Position numbers and translations under genes: made by a program. A DNA stretch of 47,685 nucleotides from Microthrixaceae bacterium (GTDB lineage Bacteria > Actinomycetota > Acidimicrobiia > Acidimicrobiales > Microtrichaceae): the NCBI GenBank assembly GCA_023957995.1, contig JAMLGK010000022.1, positions 1 through 47,685 of the forward strand, given 5' to 3'. Under the pieces are notes generated by a model. It searched no databases. It was not told the DNA's origin and worked only from the letters and a program-made list of their open reading frames with translations. Shown here piece after piece: positions 16,455 through 24,743 of the stretch (its first letter is position 1; every line of letters starts with the position of its first letter).

Positions 16455-17612
16455 TCAGTCGGAGTACTCGGCCACGACCACCACGAGGTGGTGCGGAACG
16501 CCCATGCGGTGGATCTCCACCTCGACCGTCTCTCCCGGCGTGAGTGTGGCCGTGGCACGCACCAGGTCGTCCAGGTCGACGATGCGTTCGGTGCCCACCG
16601 ACACGATGACGTCGCCCGGGGCCAGGCCGGCCAGCTCCGCCGGGGAACCCGGGATCACCTCGATCACCTCGGCACCACCCTGGGCGTTGCTGCCGGGTTC
16701 CGGAGCGGCAGAGGTCTGCGCCGCAGAAGCGTCCGGTGTGCTCTGGGGGTGGTCGGCCGCGCGAACGCCGATCCAGGGCCGCTCGACGATTCCACCGTCG
16801 GCGAGGCGCTGCACCACACGGGCCAGCTCCTCGCGGCCGTAGGCGACCGAGCGCCCGTCAGCGCTGCCGATCACCATCCCGGTGACCGACCCGGCGGGGT
16901 CGACGAGCACACCCGAATCGGTTGTGTCTCCCTCGAGTGTCAGCACGTTCTCCGCCACGGTGTGGTCCGGGCGGGTCCATCTGGCAGCGACCTCGCTCAC
17001 GACTGCCTGACTCGAGTGACGCGTGCCCGCATCATCGAAGTGCACGATCCGCAGGGGTTCTCCCACCTCGGGTTCGTCACCGATCTCGGGAGTGGATCCG
17101 GCGCTGGCATGGAGCTCGAGCAGGGAGAGGTCGGCATAGGGATCCATCGCAACCAGTTCCGCACCGGTCCGGGAGCCCCCGATGCGCACCGCGATCCGCT
17201 CGGCGCCGCGGAGATCCTCGCCGACCACCAGCACGTGGCGGCCGTCGTCGACCAGCAGCCCTGTCACCTGGAGCTCCTCGCCTTCGCTGACCACATCCAC
17301 CATGGCGAGGCAGTCGTGAAGCGGTGCCCGGTCGGTCTCGGTGCTCGCAGCGGTCTCGTCGCTGCGCAGCAGGGTTGCCACCAGGGCGGTCCCGAGCAGC
17401 ACTCCGGTGCCTATGGCGAGGAGGCTCAGCGCCAGGCGTCGGCCACGCCGCCGATCCGTCTGCACCCGGACCTGCAACCCGGCTTCGCTCGGGTGTGTCC
17501 ATTGCCGGGGCGGACCACCATCGGGAGCGGACCACGGCTCGAGGGGTTCGTCGTCGGGATCCTGGTCTCCCGCGTCCCCGATCTGGTCCATTTGTGTGAC
17601 CATACCGATCAT
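16455..17612 (-). CDS. Membrane-anchored trypsin-PDZ protein lacking the catalytic histidine
   Basis: 385 residues: an acidic Pro-rich cytoplasmic tail, one membrane helix (about 60-82), a degenerate HtrA-like domain (100-265) and a PDZ domain (about 310-380) containing LAPGDVIVSVGTERI. Asp161 (DPYADLSLL) and a serine (Ser233 in TTDSGVLVD) can be matched to an HtrA triad. The segment where TNAHV is expected reads HVLVVGEDL (126-134), so the histidine is absent, and the serine lacks the usual GNSGGP surroundings. It is probably a non-catalytic binding protein. ATG 17612 is used; ATG 17603 is possible. No Shine-Dalgarno sequence is clear. Divergent from moaE. Confidence 0.8.
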   Translation of the reverse strand: MIGMVTQMDQIGDAGDQDPDDEPLEPWSAPDGGPPRQWTHPSEAGLQVRVQTDRRRGRRLALSLLAIGTGVLLGTALVATLLRSDETAASTETDRAPLHDCLAMVDVVSEGEELQVTGLLVDDGRHVLVVGEDLRGAERIAVRIGGSRTGAELVAMDPYADLSLLELHASAGSTPEIGDEPEVGEPLRIVHFDDAGTRHSSQAVVSEVAARWTRPDHTVAENVLTLEGDTTDSGVLVDPAGSVTGMVIGSADGRSVAYGREELARVVQRLADGGIVERPWIGVRAADHPQSTPDASAAQTSAAPEPGSNAQGGAEVIEVIPGSPAELAGLAPGDVIVSVGTERIVDLDDLVRATATLTPGETVEVEIHRMGVPHHLVVVVAEYSD

Positions 17613-17696
17613 CGCCGACGCTGTGGTCGCGGGCTCCTGAGCGCCCGGACAACTTCGGATCCGCTCGACGGTCTGTGGTCGAGCCCTTCGCCAATC

Positions 17697-17702
17697 TACG
17701 AT
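17697..17702 (+). promoter_or_regulatory. Putative -10 box of moaE, overlapping a divergent TAGATT
   Basis: TACGAT (17697-17702) lies 7 nt before GTG 17710 and overlaps the in-frame ATG at 17701, so a transcript from it would exclude that ATG. On the minus strand TAGATT (17698-17693) overlaps it by two bases and could serve the trypsin-PDZ gene with a leader of about 75 nt. Confidence 0.35.
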
Positions 17703-17709
17703 GGCGCTC

Positions 17710-18249
17710 GTGAGCAGCGAGAAGGCGACGCCCCGCGGTGAGGACTGGACCGGACTCTGCGCGTCGCAACTGCCGACGGCGGAGGTATCGGACTGGCTGG
17801 TTCGCGATGACTGCGGCGCGAGCGTGGTGTTCACCGGCACCACCCGCGACCGCTCCGAGGGACGCACCGGGGTGAGCAGCCTCACCTACGAGGCCTACGA
17901 GTCCGAGGTCGATCGCCGTCTGGATGCTGTGGTGAACGAGCTCAGGGGGCGGTGGCCCGAGGCCGCCCGCGTTGCGATCCTGCACCGCACCGGTGAGGTC
18001 GCACTCGGCGAGGCCGCGGTGGTGGTCGGGGTGTCGTCGGCCCACCGGGACGTGGCGTTCGAGGCCGCCCGCTACGGAATCGACGCGGTCAAGGCCACGG
18101 TTCCGATCTGGAAACAGGAGCACCACAGCGCTGGCGCTGACTGGGGGGTCGATGGCGCGGAACTCCTCGACGCCCGCGAGGTGAGTCCGGGTTGGTCCGA
18201 TTCCGACCGGACCCGGAACCGGGAAGCCGGAGCCGGGGTGGCGTCGTGA
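17710..18249 (+). CDS. moaE: Molybdopterin synthase catalytic subunit MoaE
   Basis: Catalytic subunit of molybdopterin synthase, which with sulphur-loaded MoaD converts precursor Z to molybdopterin. The family pattern is clear: GASVVFTGTTRD, LTYEAYESE, VAILHRTGEVALGEAAVVVGVSSAHRD and the active-site lysine region VKATVPIWKQE. The N-terminus is about 25 residues longer than the domain and the C-terminus carries a polar tail of about 25 residues. GTG 17710 is chosen because of the TACGAT box 7 nt upstream; ATG 17701 would add three residues. No moaD, moaA or moaC is present. The stop overlaps the next small gene by 4 nt. Confidence 0.9.
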   Translation: MSSEKATPRGEDWTGLCASQLPTAEVSDWLVRDDCGASVVFTGTTRDRSEGRTGVSSLTYEAYESEVDRRLDAVVNELRGRWPEAARVAILHRTGEVALGEAAVVVGVSSAHRDVAFEAARYGIDAVKATVPIWKQEHHSAGADWGVDGAELLDAREVSPGWSDSDRTRNREAGAGVAS

Positions 18250-18506
18250 GCCCCTTGGTCTTCCTCGCCCTCGCCGCGGGTGTGAGCCTTGTAGGCATCC
18301 TGATCCTCTGGCTGCGCCACCGGGTACCCGCCGACACCCCTGACTCATCGATCGAGGAGTTCCGCTCCAAGATGCGGGCGTTGTCGGAGGACCAGCCCGG
18401 CCAGAGCCCGTCGGGTGTCACCCAGAGCGGTGTGCCACAGCGCGATCTCAAACAGCGCGATCTCACCCGGACCGAACCCTCGGATCTCTCGCGACGGGGA
18501 GGCTGA
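18246..18506 (+). CDS. Small single-helix membrane protein
   Basis: 86 residues: one membrane helix at about 3-22 (PLVFLALAAGVSLVGILILW), a basic RHR stop-transfer patch and a polar cytoplasmic tail with SSIEEFRSKMRALSE, probably a short amphipathic helix, then a Gln/Arg-rich end. The GTG start overlaps the moaE stop by 4 nt (GTGA), and the stop is one base before the presumed mreB start. Not recognised as a family. Tight coupling to mreB raises the possibility of a membrane partner for the MreB filament. That is an inference from position only. Confidence 0.6.
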   Translation: MSPLVFLALAAGVSLVGILILWLRHRVPADTPDSSIEEFRSKMRALSEDQPGQSPSGVTQSGVPQRDLKQRDLTRTEPSDLSRRGG

Positions 18507-18510
18507 GCTG
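18497..18510 (+). promoter_or_regulatory. Ribosome binding site pointing to a CTG start of mreB
   Basis: GGGGAGG at 18497-18502/3 sits about 5 nt before CTG 18508. Translation from this CTG would give exactly the conserved MreB N-terminus (MARDLAIDLGTANT). The nearest in-frame ATG/GTG candidates are at 18415 and 18430 and would add 26-31 unrelated residues. Confidence 0.6.
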
Positions 18511-19512
18511 GCCCGGGACCTGGCGATCGACCTGGGTACGGCCAACACGTTGGTCTACGCCAGGGGGGAAGGCATCGTGCTCAACGAGCCTTCTGTCATC
18601 GCGCTCAACCACCGCTCGGGAGTGGTGCTCGAGTTCGGCCGTGACGCCTGGAAGATGATCGGGCGAACCCCCAGCTACATCGTGGCGGTGCGACCGCTGC
18701 GGGGCGGGGCCATCACCGACTTCGAGGTGACCCAGGAGATGATCCGGATCATCCTCAAGGAGGTCGGGGTGAACCGTCGCAACCGTCCCAGGGCGGTGAT
18801 CTGCGTTCCCTCGGCGATCACCGCGGTCGAGAAGCGCGCGGTCACCGAGGCGGCGCGCCGGGCCGGCGCGGTCGAGGCCCAGCTGATCGAACAGCCCATG
18901 GCGGCGGCCATCGGTGCAGGCCTGCCGATCAACGAACCGCTGGCCAACATGGTGGTCGACATCGGAGGTGGCACCTCTGAGACCGCTCTGATCTCCCTCG
19001 GTGGCGTGGTCGCGCTCGAGGCCGTTCGCGTCGGTTCGTTCGACATCGACGCGGCGATCATCCACTACATACGGCGCGAATACGGCATCGCCATCGGTGA
19101 GCAGACCGCGGAGGAGATCAAGATCCTCGTCGGCTCGGCCGATCCGACGCCCGACGAGGTTCGTGCCGAGGTGCGCGGTCGCGAACTCATGAGCGGGCTA
19201 CCCAAGAACGTGATCCTCTCGGCGGACGAGGTTCGCAAGGCGATCGCGGAGCCGGTCAACACCATCGTGGACTCCGTGTTGTCGTGCCTGGCCGAGGCCC
19301 CGCCCGAACTGGCGCAGGACCTGATCGAGCAGGGCATCCAGCTCGTGGGCGGCGGCTCGTTGCTCAAGGGCCTCGATCTGAGGCTGTCGCGGGAGACCGA
19401 GGTGCCGGTGAGGCTGGTGCGTCAACCGCTGGAGGCAGTGGTGCTCGGTGCGGGCCGGATCGTGGAGAACTACGAAGAGCTCGCCGACATGTTCATGCCG
19501 AGCGGTCGCTGA
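18508..19512 (+). CDS. mreB: Rod-shape determining protein MreB
   Basis: Bacterial actin homologue that forms membrane-bound filaments and directs cell-wall synthesis; 334 residues, the usual length. Actin-fold nucleotide motifs are clear: phosphate-1 DLGTANTLVY at the N-terminus, phosphate-2 VVDIGGGTSETALISLGG around residue 150, and the adenosine motif LVGGGSLLKGLD near 285. Start choice rests on family N-terminus and the GGGGAGG site, which implies a CTG start (18508). mreC and mreD do not follow; an ABC-transporter operon begins 132 nt downstream. A gene starting at GTG 18430 would overlap the small gene upstream and add a Ser/Arg-rich extension not typical of MreB. Confidence 0.93.
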   Translation: MARDLAIDLGTANTLVYARGEGIVLNEPSVIALNHRSGVVLEFGRDAWKMIGRTPSYIVAVRPLRGGAITDFEVTQEMIRIILKEVGVNRRNRPRAVICVPSAITAVEKRAVTEAARRAGAVEAQLIEQPMAAAIGAGLPINEPLANMVVDIGGGTSETALISLGGVVALEAVRVGSFDIDAAIIHYIRREYGIAIGEQTAEEIKILVGSADPTPDEVRAEVRGRELMSGLPKNVILSADEVRKAIAEPVNTIVDSVLSCLAEAPPELAQDLIEQGIQLVGGGSLLKGLDLRLSRETEVPVRLVRQPLEAVVLGAGRIVENYEELADMFMPSGR

Positions 19513-19565
19513 GCAGAGGGCGTTCGGGCAGGGTCCGGGGATGTCGGTCGGAGGTGCACCGCTCG

Positions 19566-19610
19566 GTCGCACCGATTTGTCGCACCGGTGCGGTCTCGGT
19601 GACCTAGGGT
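19566..19610 (+). promoter_or_regulatory. liv operon promoter with palindromic operator candidate
   Basis: A perfect 12-bp palindrome CGCACCGGTGCG (19581-19592) and a direct repeat GTCGCACCG (19566-19574 and 19579-19587) lie where the -35 would be for the -10-like TAGGGT at 19605-19610. A repressor binding here would block the promoter. The leader to the livG start would be about 25-30 nt. Confidence 0.4.
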
Positions 19611-19644
19611 GCTGCACCATCGTTCGACGGGGGACCGAGAGCTA

Positions 19645-20406
19645 GTGCCACTTCTCGACATTCAGTCCGTGGGGGTCCACTTCGGTGGCGTCAGCGCGCT
19701 CGACGGGCTGTCGTTCAGCATCGACGAAGGCCAACTGGCGGCGCTGATCGGACCGAACGGAGCCGGCAAGACCACCCTGTTCAACGTCGTGTCGCGCATC
19801 TACGACGCCGACGAGGGCTCGGTCACCTTCGACGGTGAGGACCTGCTGGCGCTGCCGGCGTACCGGATCGCCGAGTTGGGGGTGGGACGCACCTTCCAGA
19901 ACCTCGCACTGGTGCCCGGGCTGAGCGTGCTCGAGAACGTCATCGTGGGCGCGCACAGCCGCAGCACGGGCGGGTTCTGGACCGCGGCGCTTCGATTCCC
20001 ACAGCTGGCGGAGGAACGGCGCCTGGTGGCCAGGGCGATGGAGGTTCTCGAGCGGCTGGGACTCGCCGATCTCGCCCAACGACCCTGCGCAGGGCTGCCC
20101 TTCGGAACGCTGAAGCGCATCGAGTTCGCCCGTGCACTGGCGGGTGAGCCACGGCTGTTGATGCTCGACGAGCCGGCCAGCGGTCTCACCCACGGCGAGG
20201 TCGACGAGCTGGGGGACCTGATCCGCCAGATCCGCACCGAGTTCGACCTCACGGTGCTCCTGGTGGAGCACCACATGTCGATGGTGATGGCCCTGTCGGA
20301 GAAGATCGTGGTGATGGACCTCGGCTCCAAGATCGCCGAGGGCTCACCCGCGGAGATCCGCGACAATCCTGCTGTGATCAGCGCCTATCTCGGAGCCTCC
20401 ACGTGA
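19645..20406 (+). CDS. livG: Branched-chain amino-acid-type ABC transporter ATPase LivG
   Basis: First of two ATPases of a Liv-type importer, 253 residues. Walker A is GPNGAGKTTLFN, Walker B is LLMLDEPASGL and the H-loop is LLVEHHMSMVM. The signature segment reads CAGLPFGTLKRIEFARAL, the LivG-style variant of LSGGQ. GTG 19645 is chosen from the protein start (PLLDIQSVGVHFGG) with a GGGGGA purine run upstream. The stop overlaps livF by 4 nt. It may serve branched-chain amino acids, amides or urea; the sequence does not settle this. Confidence 0.92.
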   Translation: MPLLDIQSVGVHFGGVSALDGLSFSIDEGQLAALIGPNGAGKTTLFNVVSRIYDADEGSVTFDGEDLLALPAYRIAELGVGRTFQNLALVPGLSVLENVIVGAHSRSTGGFWTAALRFPQLAEERRLVARAMEVLERLGLADLAQRPCAGLPFGTLKRIEFARALAGEPRLLMLDEPASGLTHGEVDELGDLIRQIRTEFDLTVLLVEHHMSMVMALSEKIVVMDLGSKIAEGSPAEIRDNPAVISAYLGAST

Positions 20407-21110
20407 GTCTGCTCGAGGTTGAATCGCTGCGCTGCGGCTACGGCATCGTGGAGGTGCTCTTCGGGCTCTCGCTGTCGGTCGACGAGGGCGAACTGGTCGT
20501 GGTGCTGGGTGCCAACGGTGCCGGAAAGACCACCACCCTCCGGGCGGTGTCGGGGATGATCTCGGCGGAGGGTTCGGTGCGGCTCAACGGCAGGGAAGTG
20601 CTCGGTCGTCGCCCCGACCAGCTGCTCGCATCAGGCGTTGCCCACGTCCCTCAGGGTCGAGGCACGATCACGGCGCTGAGCGTCGAGGACAACCTGTTGG
20701 TGGGCGCCTACCAACGCAAGGACTCCGAGGTCTCCGCCGACCTCGAGATGTGGCTCGAGGCGTTCCCGCGATTGGGTCAGCGCCGCAACCAGCAGGCCGG
20801 ATCCATGTCGGGAGGCGAGCAGCAGATGCTGGCCATCGCCCGTGCATTCATGAGCCGGCCGAAGCTGTTGCTGCTCGACGAACCATCGCTGGGCCTCGCC
20901 CCCCTGGTCACCCGGGAGGTCTTCGACCGGCTGCGCGACGTGACCCAGCGCACCGGTACCGCCGTGTTGCTGGTCGAGCAGAACGCGAACCTCGCACTCG
21001 ACTTCGCAGCGCGGGCGTACGTCCTCGAGGCGGGGAGCATCGTCGCCAGCGGGCCGGCCGAGGAACTCCAGCACGACGAAGCGATCCAGAAGGCGTACCT
21101 GGGGCTGTGA
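20403..21110 (+). CDS. livF: Branched-chain amino-acid-type ABC transporter ATPase LivF
   Basis: Second ATPase of the Liv importer, 235 residues, the standard LivF length. Walker A is GANGAGKTTTLRAV, the signature MSGGEQQMLAIARAF, Walker B LLLLDEPSLGLAP and the H-loop region VLLVEQNANLAL. GTG 20403 overlaps livG by 4 nt (GTGA), and livH follows after 37 nt. Confidence 0.93.
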   Translation: MSLLEVESLRCGYGIVEVLFGLSLSVDEGELVVVLGANGAGKTTTLRAVSGMISAEGSVRLNGREVLGRRPDQLLASGVAHVPQGRGTITALSVEDNLLVGAYQRKDSEVSADLEMWLEAFPRLGQRRNQQAGSMSGGEQQMLAIARAFMSRPKLLLLDEPSLGLAPLVTREVFDRLRDVTQRTGTAVLLVEQNANLALDFAARAYVLEAGSIVASGPAEELQHDEAIQKAYLGL

Positions 21111-21147
21111 TGGTGACTGTTCGACCTGACCGCACGGAGCGGCATCC

Positions 21148-22032
21148 ATGAACGATTTTCTCGAAGTACTGGTGGTCGGTCTCGGCAACGGGGCGATCTA
21201 CGCCATGTTGGGTCTCGGCCTCGTGGTCATCTACCGCTCCACCGGGCTGCTCAACTTCGCACAGGGTGAGCTGGCGATGTTCTCCACCTTCATCGTGTGG
21301 ACGATCTGGAACGCCGGGGTGCCGATGTGGCTGGCGATCATCGGCGGGATGTTCGGGGGCTTCCTGATCGGGATCCTGCTGCACCAGGTGGCGGTGTCGC
21401 CCCTCGGCGATCCGCACGAGAAGCCACTGGCGGTCGTGATCGTGACCATCGGGCTGTTCCTGGCGCTCAACGGTGCGGCGCAGCTCATCTGGGGAACGGT
21501 CGACAAGCGACTGCCGCCGCTGTTCGGCACCGGTCAGGTGACCATCGGTGGCGTTTCCATCCAGTGGCAGAAGATCGGCTCGCTGCTGGTTCTCGCCGCC
21601 ATGGTCGGGTTGTTCCTGGTGCTGTTCCAGCGCACCAAGGTGGGGCTCGCCATGCGAGCGGTCGCATCCAACTCCGAGTCCGCGGGCCTGTGCGGGGTGC
21701 CGGTCCCACGCATCCTCATGCTCGGTTGGGGTCTCGCCGCGGCGACCGGAACCGTCGCGGGGGTCTTCACCGCACCCCAGCTCGGCCTCGGAACGAACCT
21801 GATGCAGCTCACGCTCATCTTCGGCTTCGCCGCGATCACGCTGGGTGGATTCGACAGCATCCTCGGAGCGGTCGTGGGAGGGATGGTCGTCGGAGTGCTG
21901 TCGTCGATCGTGCCCCAGTACGTATCGGCATTCGAGCGGATGCCGCTCGCCCCGGCGTTCATCCTGATCCTCGCAGTGCTGTTGTTCCGACCCCAGGGGC
22001 TCTTCGGCTCGAAGCAGGTGCAGCGCGTATGA
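21148..22032 (+). CDS. livH: Branched-chain amino-acid-type ABC permease LivH
   Basis: Membrane subunit of the Liv importer, 294 residues with about eight helices. It starts with the family pattern GLGNGAIYAMLGLGLVVIYRSTGLLNFAQGELAM. The ATPase-contact loop AMRAVASNSESAGLCGV is central, and GGFDSILGAVVGGMVVGVL is near the end. Its stop overlaps the livM ATG by 4 nt. Confidence 0.94.
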   Translation: MNDFLEVLVVGLGNGAIYAMLGLGLVVIYRSTGLLNFAQGELAMFSTFIVWTIWNAGVPMWLAIIGGMFGGFLIGILLHQVAVSPLGDPHEKPLAVVIVTIGLFLALNGAAQLIWGTVDKRLPPLFGTGQVTIGGVSIQWQKIGSLLVLAAMVGLFLVLFQRTKVGLAMRAVASNSESAGLCGVPVPRILMLGWGLAAATGTVAGVFTAPQLGLGTNLMQLTLIFGFAAITLGGFDSILGAVVGGMVVGVLSSIVPQYVSAFERMPLAPAFILILAVLLFRPQGLFGSKQVQRV

Positions 22033-23105
22033 GGTCGACAACGCCGAACTGGTTGCGTTGGGGCGGCGGTGCGCTGATCGCGGTCGTGCTGATCGCGCTG
22101 CCGTTCCAGTTCGAGGCGTTCAGGGTCAACCAGTTCATCACCTGGATGTGCATCGCGGTCGCCGCCGCGGGGCTCAACCTGCTCACCGGTTACAACGGTC
22201 AGATCTCGGTGGGCCACGGGGCGCTCTACGGGCTCGGCGCCTACGCGGCGGCGATCCTCGTCACCCGTACCACGGTGCCGATGCTGCTGACGATCGTGAT
22301 CGCAGCGGTGATCTGCTTCGTTGCCGGTGTGGCGATCGGTCTTCCCGCGCTGCGCATCAAGGGCCTGTACCTGGCACTCGTGACCCTCGCCGTGGCCGTG
22401 CTCTTCCCTGCGCTGGTGGAACAGTTCTCCTCGCTCACCGGTGGTGGGCGGGGGCTGGCGTTGGTGGTGCCCCAGGAGGGCTGTCCTCGGGGCCGCCCCG
22501 AATGTCCCGTGCGTTGGGAGTCTCCCTTCGGTGGGCTGGAGAACGACCAGTGGCGCTACTTCCTGGCCCTGGCCATCACGGTGGTGGCCTTCGTGCTGGT
22601 GGCGAACCTCGTGAAATCGCGGGTCGGCCGCAGTCTCGTCGCCATCCGCGACAACGACATCGCAGCGGAGTCCTCGGGCATCAACGTCTCGCGCACCAAG
22701 ATCATCACCTTCGGCGTCTCGGCCGCGATCGCCGGTGTCGGAGGCGGGATGCTCGCACTCCTCAACGGCAACCCGAGGGTGAACCCCACGTCGTTCACCC
22801 TGTTGGTGTCGATCTACCTGCTGGTGGCGGTCGTGGTGGGTGGAGCATCCACCGTCATCGGTCCAGCCATCGGCGCACTCGTCTACGGAGTCTTCACCGA
22901 CGTCATAGGACCCGAACTGCCGGGCCGCTTCGAGAACGCCACACCGGTGATCCTCGGGGTGCTCCTGATCATTCAGATGCTGGTGGCCCCGAACGGGATT
23001 GTCGGGCAGTTCAAGGAGATTCAGGCCAAAATGGCATCCAGACGATCCGGTGGTGCGCCAGAGGTGCACAATGGTGCGACGCCGGTCGAGCGGGACACAC
23101 CCTGA
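22029..23105 (+). CDS. livM: Branched-chain amino-acid-type ABC permease LivM
   Basis: Second permease subunit, 358 residues. Family motifs include LNLLTGYNGQISVGHGALYGLGAYAA, the contact loop AIRDNDIAAESSGINVSRTKI, and GGASTVIGPAIGAL. ATG 22029 overlaps livH; the open frame extending upstream is a shadow of livH. A Cys-containing extracytoplasmic loop (about 145-170, with CPRGRPECPVRW) is longer than in many LivM proteins. The last 40 residues are polar. Confidence 0.93.
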   Translation: MRSTTPNWLRWGGGALIAVVLIALPFQFEAFRVNQFITWMCIAVAAAGLNLLTGYNGQISVGHGALYGLGAYAAAILVTRTTVPMLLTIVIAAVICFVAGVAIGLPALRIKGLYLALVTLAVAVLFPALVEQFSSLTGGGRGLALVVPQEGCPRGRPECPVRWESPFGGLENDQWRYFLALAITVVAFVLVANLVKSRVGRSLVAIRDNDIAAESSGINVSRTKIITFGVSAAIAGVGGGMLALLNGNPRVNPTSFTLLVSIYLLVAVVVGGASTVIGPAIGALVYGVFTDVIGPELPGRFENATPVILGVLLIIQMLVAPNGIVGQFKEIQAKMASRRSGGAPEVHNGATPVERDTP

Positions 23106-23163
23106 TCATCGCTCGACCCGTTGGGCCGACCACAGATTTCCGAACCCAGGAGGAATCCAAGAC

Positions 23164-24534
23164 ATGAACCTCAAATGGAAGCGATTGGCAGCATTGCTGG
23201 CAGTCATGACACTCGTAGCGGCCGCGTGTGGCCGCGACGACTCGAGTTCGAGCTCGGACGACTCGGGAAGCAGCGACACCACCGACTCCGGAGGAGACGA
23301 GGCGTCGGGTGCGTTCATCGACCCGTCGATCGACTGTGCCGACTACGAAGGCACAGCAGGGATCGATGGTGACACGATCAAGATCGGCACCATCCGCCCC
23401 GCCGATGGCCCCTACGCCATCTACGACCAGGTGACCACGGGGCTCGATGCCTGGGTCACCTCGGTCAACAGCGAGGGTGGCATCAAGGCCGGTGACGGCA
23501 ACACCTACAAGGTCGAGCTCATCAAGGAGAACGACTCCTACGATCCGGGCAAGACCCCGGCTCTCGCCCAGAAACTGGTGGAGCAGGACGGCGTCTTCGC
23601 CATCGTCGGCACGATCGGAACCGAGAACAACCTCGCCATCCGCGACTACCTGAACGACGCCTGCGTGCCCAACATCGCATTGGCGACGGGGTCCACCAAC
23701 TGGGGTGACGCGGATCAGTACCCCTGGTACATCTCGGGGCTGCCCTCCTATGCGCTCGAGGCCAACTACTGGGCCGACTACATCGCGGACACCAAGCCCG
23801 AGGCCAAGATCGCCCTGCTGTACCAGGACGACGACTTCGGTACCGCCTACCAGAAGGCACTCACGAAGGCCGTCGAACGGTCCAACAACGACAACGGCAC
23901 CACACTCGAGATCGTCGGCGAGCAGGGCTACAACCCGCTCTCGGGTACGACCACCGAAGCCGCTGTCACCTCGTTGAGCCAGACCGGCGCTGATGTGTTC
24001 ATCGTCGGGATCGGCGGCACGCCGTGCCCGCAGACCCTCACCTTCATCCCGGAGAGCTGGGCGCCCGAGACCTACATCTCGGTCACCTGTGCCGGTAACA
24101 CGGCGATGTCACTCGCCGGCGGCAAGGACGTCGGAGTGATCCAGGCCCAGGCGACCCTCGACCCCGCGGACCCGGCAGACGCCGACCAGGAAGCGGTCAA
24201 GGAGTTCAAGACCAAGGGTGCAGCTGCAGGCCTTGACGAGGGTCAGCTCGACGGGGGTATCACCTCGGTCGGTTGGGGCTTCGGAAGCTTCTTCGGAATG
24301 CTCGTCGAGAACACCGACAAGGTGGAGCGTGCTGACATCATGAACACGGCCTTCTCCCTCGATCAGCCGGCGTTCGGACTCGTGCGGCCCGACATCGAGA
24401 TCAAGACCGATGGTGCGGCGGATCCATGGGCCATCGAGGGCTTCCGGATCGCCCAGCGCAACGCTGACGGCGGTTGGGACGAACTCGGCCCCGTCAAGAA
24501 CCGCAACGGCGAGTCGAACGAGCTCGCGGGCTAG
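23164..24534 (+). CDS. livK: Branched-chain amino-acid-type substrate-binding lipoprotein LivK
   Basis: Extracytoplasmic binding protein that feeds the LivHM-LivGF importer, 456 residues. It is a lipoprotein with lipobox VAAAC (Cys22) and a Ser/Asp-rich linker. The type-I periplasmic-binding fold follows, with IKIGTIRPADGPYAIYDQV and VGTIGTENNLAIRDYLND. ATG 23164 is supported by AGGAGG 10 nt upstream. The ligand cannot be read from the sequence. The gene ends the operon and is followed by strong hairpins. Confidence 0.92.
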   Translation: MNLKWKRLAALLAVMTLVAAACGRDDSSSSSDDSGSSDTTDSGGDEASGAFIDPSIDCADYEGTAGIDGDTIKIGTIRPADGPYAIYDQVTTGLDAWVTSVNSEGGIKAGDGNTYKVELIKENDSYDPGKTPALAQKLVEQDGVFAIVGTIGTENNLAIRDYLNDACVPNIALATGSTNWGDADQYPWYISGLPSYALEANYWADYIADTKPEAKIALLYQDDDFGTAYQKALTKAVERSNNDNGTTLEIVGEQGYNPLSGTTTEAAVTSLSQTGADVFIVGIGGTPCPQTLTFIPESWAPETYISVTCAGNTAMSLAGGKDVGVIQAQATLDPADPADADQEAVKEFKTKGAAAGLDEGQLDGGITSVGWGFGSFFGMLVENTDKVERADIMNTAFSLDQPAFGLVRPDIEIKTDGAADPWAIEGFRIAQRNADGGWDELGPVKNRNGESNELAG

Positions 24535-24540
24535 TTCATC

Positions 24541-24565
24541 GCTGGGCAACCGGAGGTTGCCCAGC
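24541..24565 (+). terminator. First hairpin after livK
   Basis: A perfect 11-bp stem (24541-24551 with 24555-24565) with a GGA loop starts 6 nt after the livK stop. A smaller hairpin, CCGGC-GAA-GCCGG, lies at 24582-24594. Neither is followed by a U-tract. Confidence 0.65.
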
Positions 24566-24604
24566 AGGCTTGCTGTTCGGACCGGCGAAGCCGGACCTGT
24601 TCAG

Positions 24605-24636
24605 AGTGAGGGGGCGGCCAGAGCCGCCCCCTCACT
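24605..24636. terminator. Perfect 14-bp hairpin between convergent genes
   Basis: A perfect 14-bp stem (24605-24618 with 24623-24636) with loop CAGA sits between livK and the convergent HEAT-repeat gene. Being symmetrical it could stop transcription from both sides. Confidence 0.7.
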
Positions 24637-24743
24637 GGTTCCGACACCCGGCGGCGGATTCGGCGACCGCGCCGCGGATCATCGATTCGACTGTAGGAAG
24701 CGACAACAGAAGCACCGAGTCGGAGAGAACTCCGGCTGAGCTG

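Noticed and set aside
15217..17741. Two long plus-strand open frames over the reverse DUF2342 and trypsin-PDZ genes
   Set aside because: The minus-strand products have recognisable families, and the plus-strand ones are low-complexity His/Arg/Gly-rich shadows.
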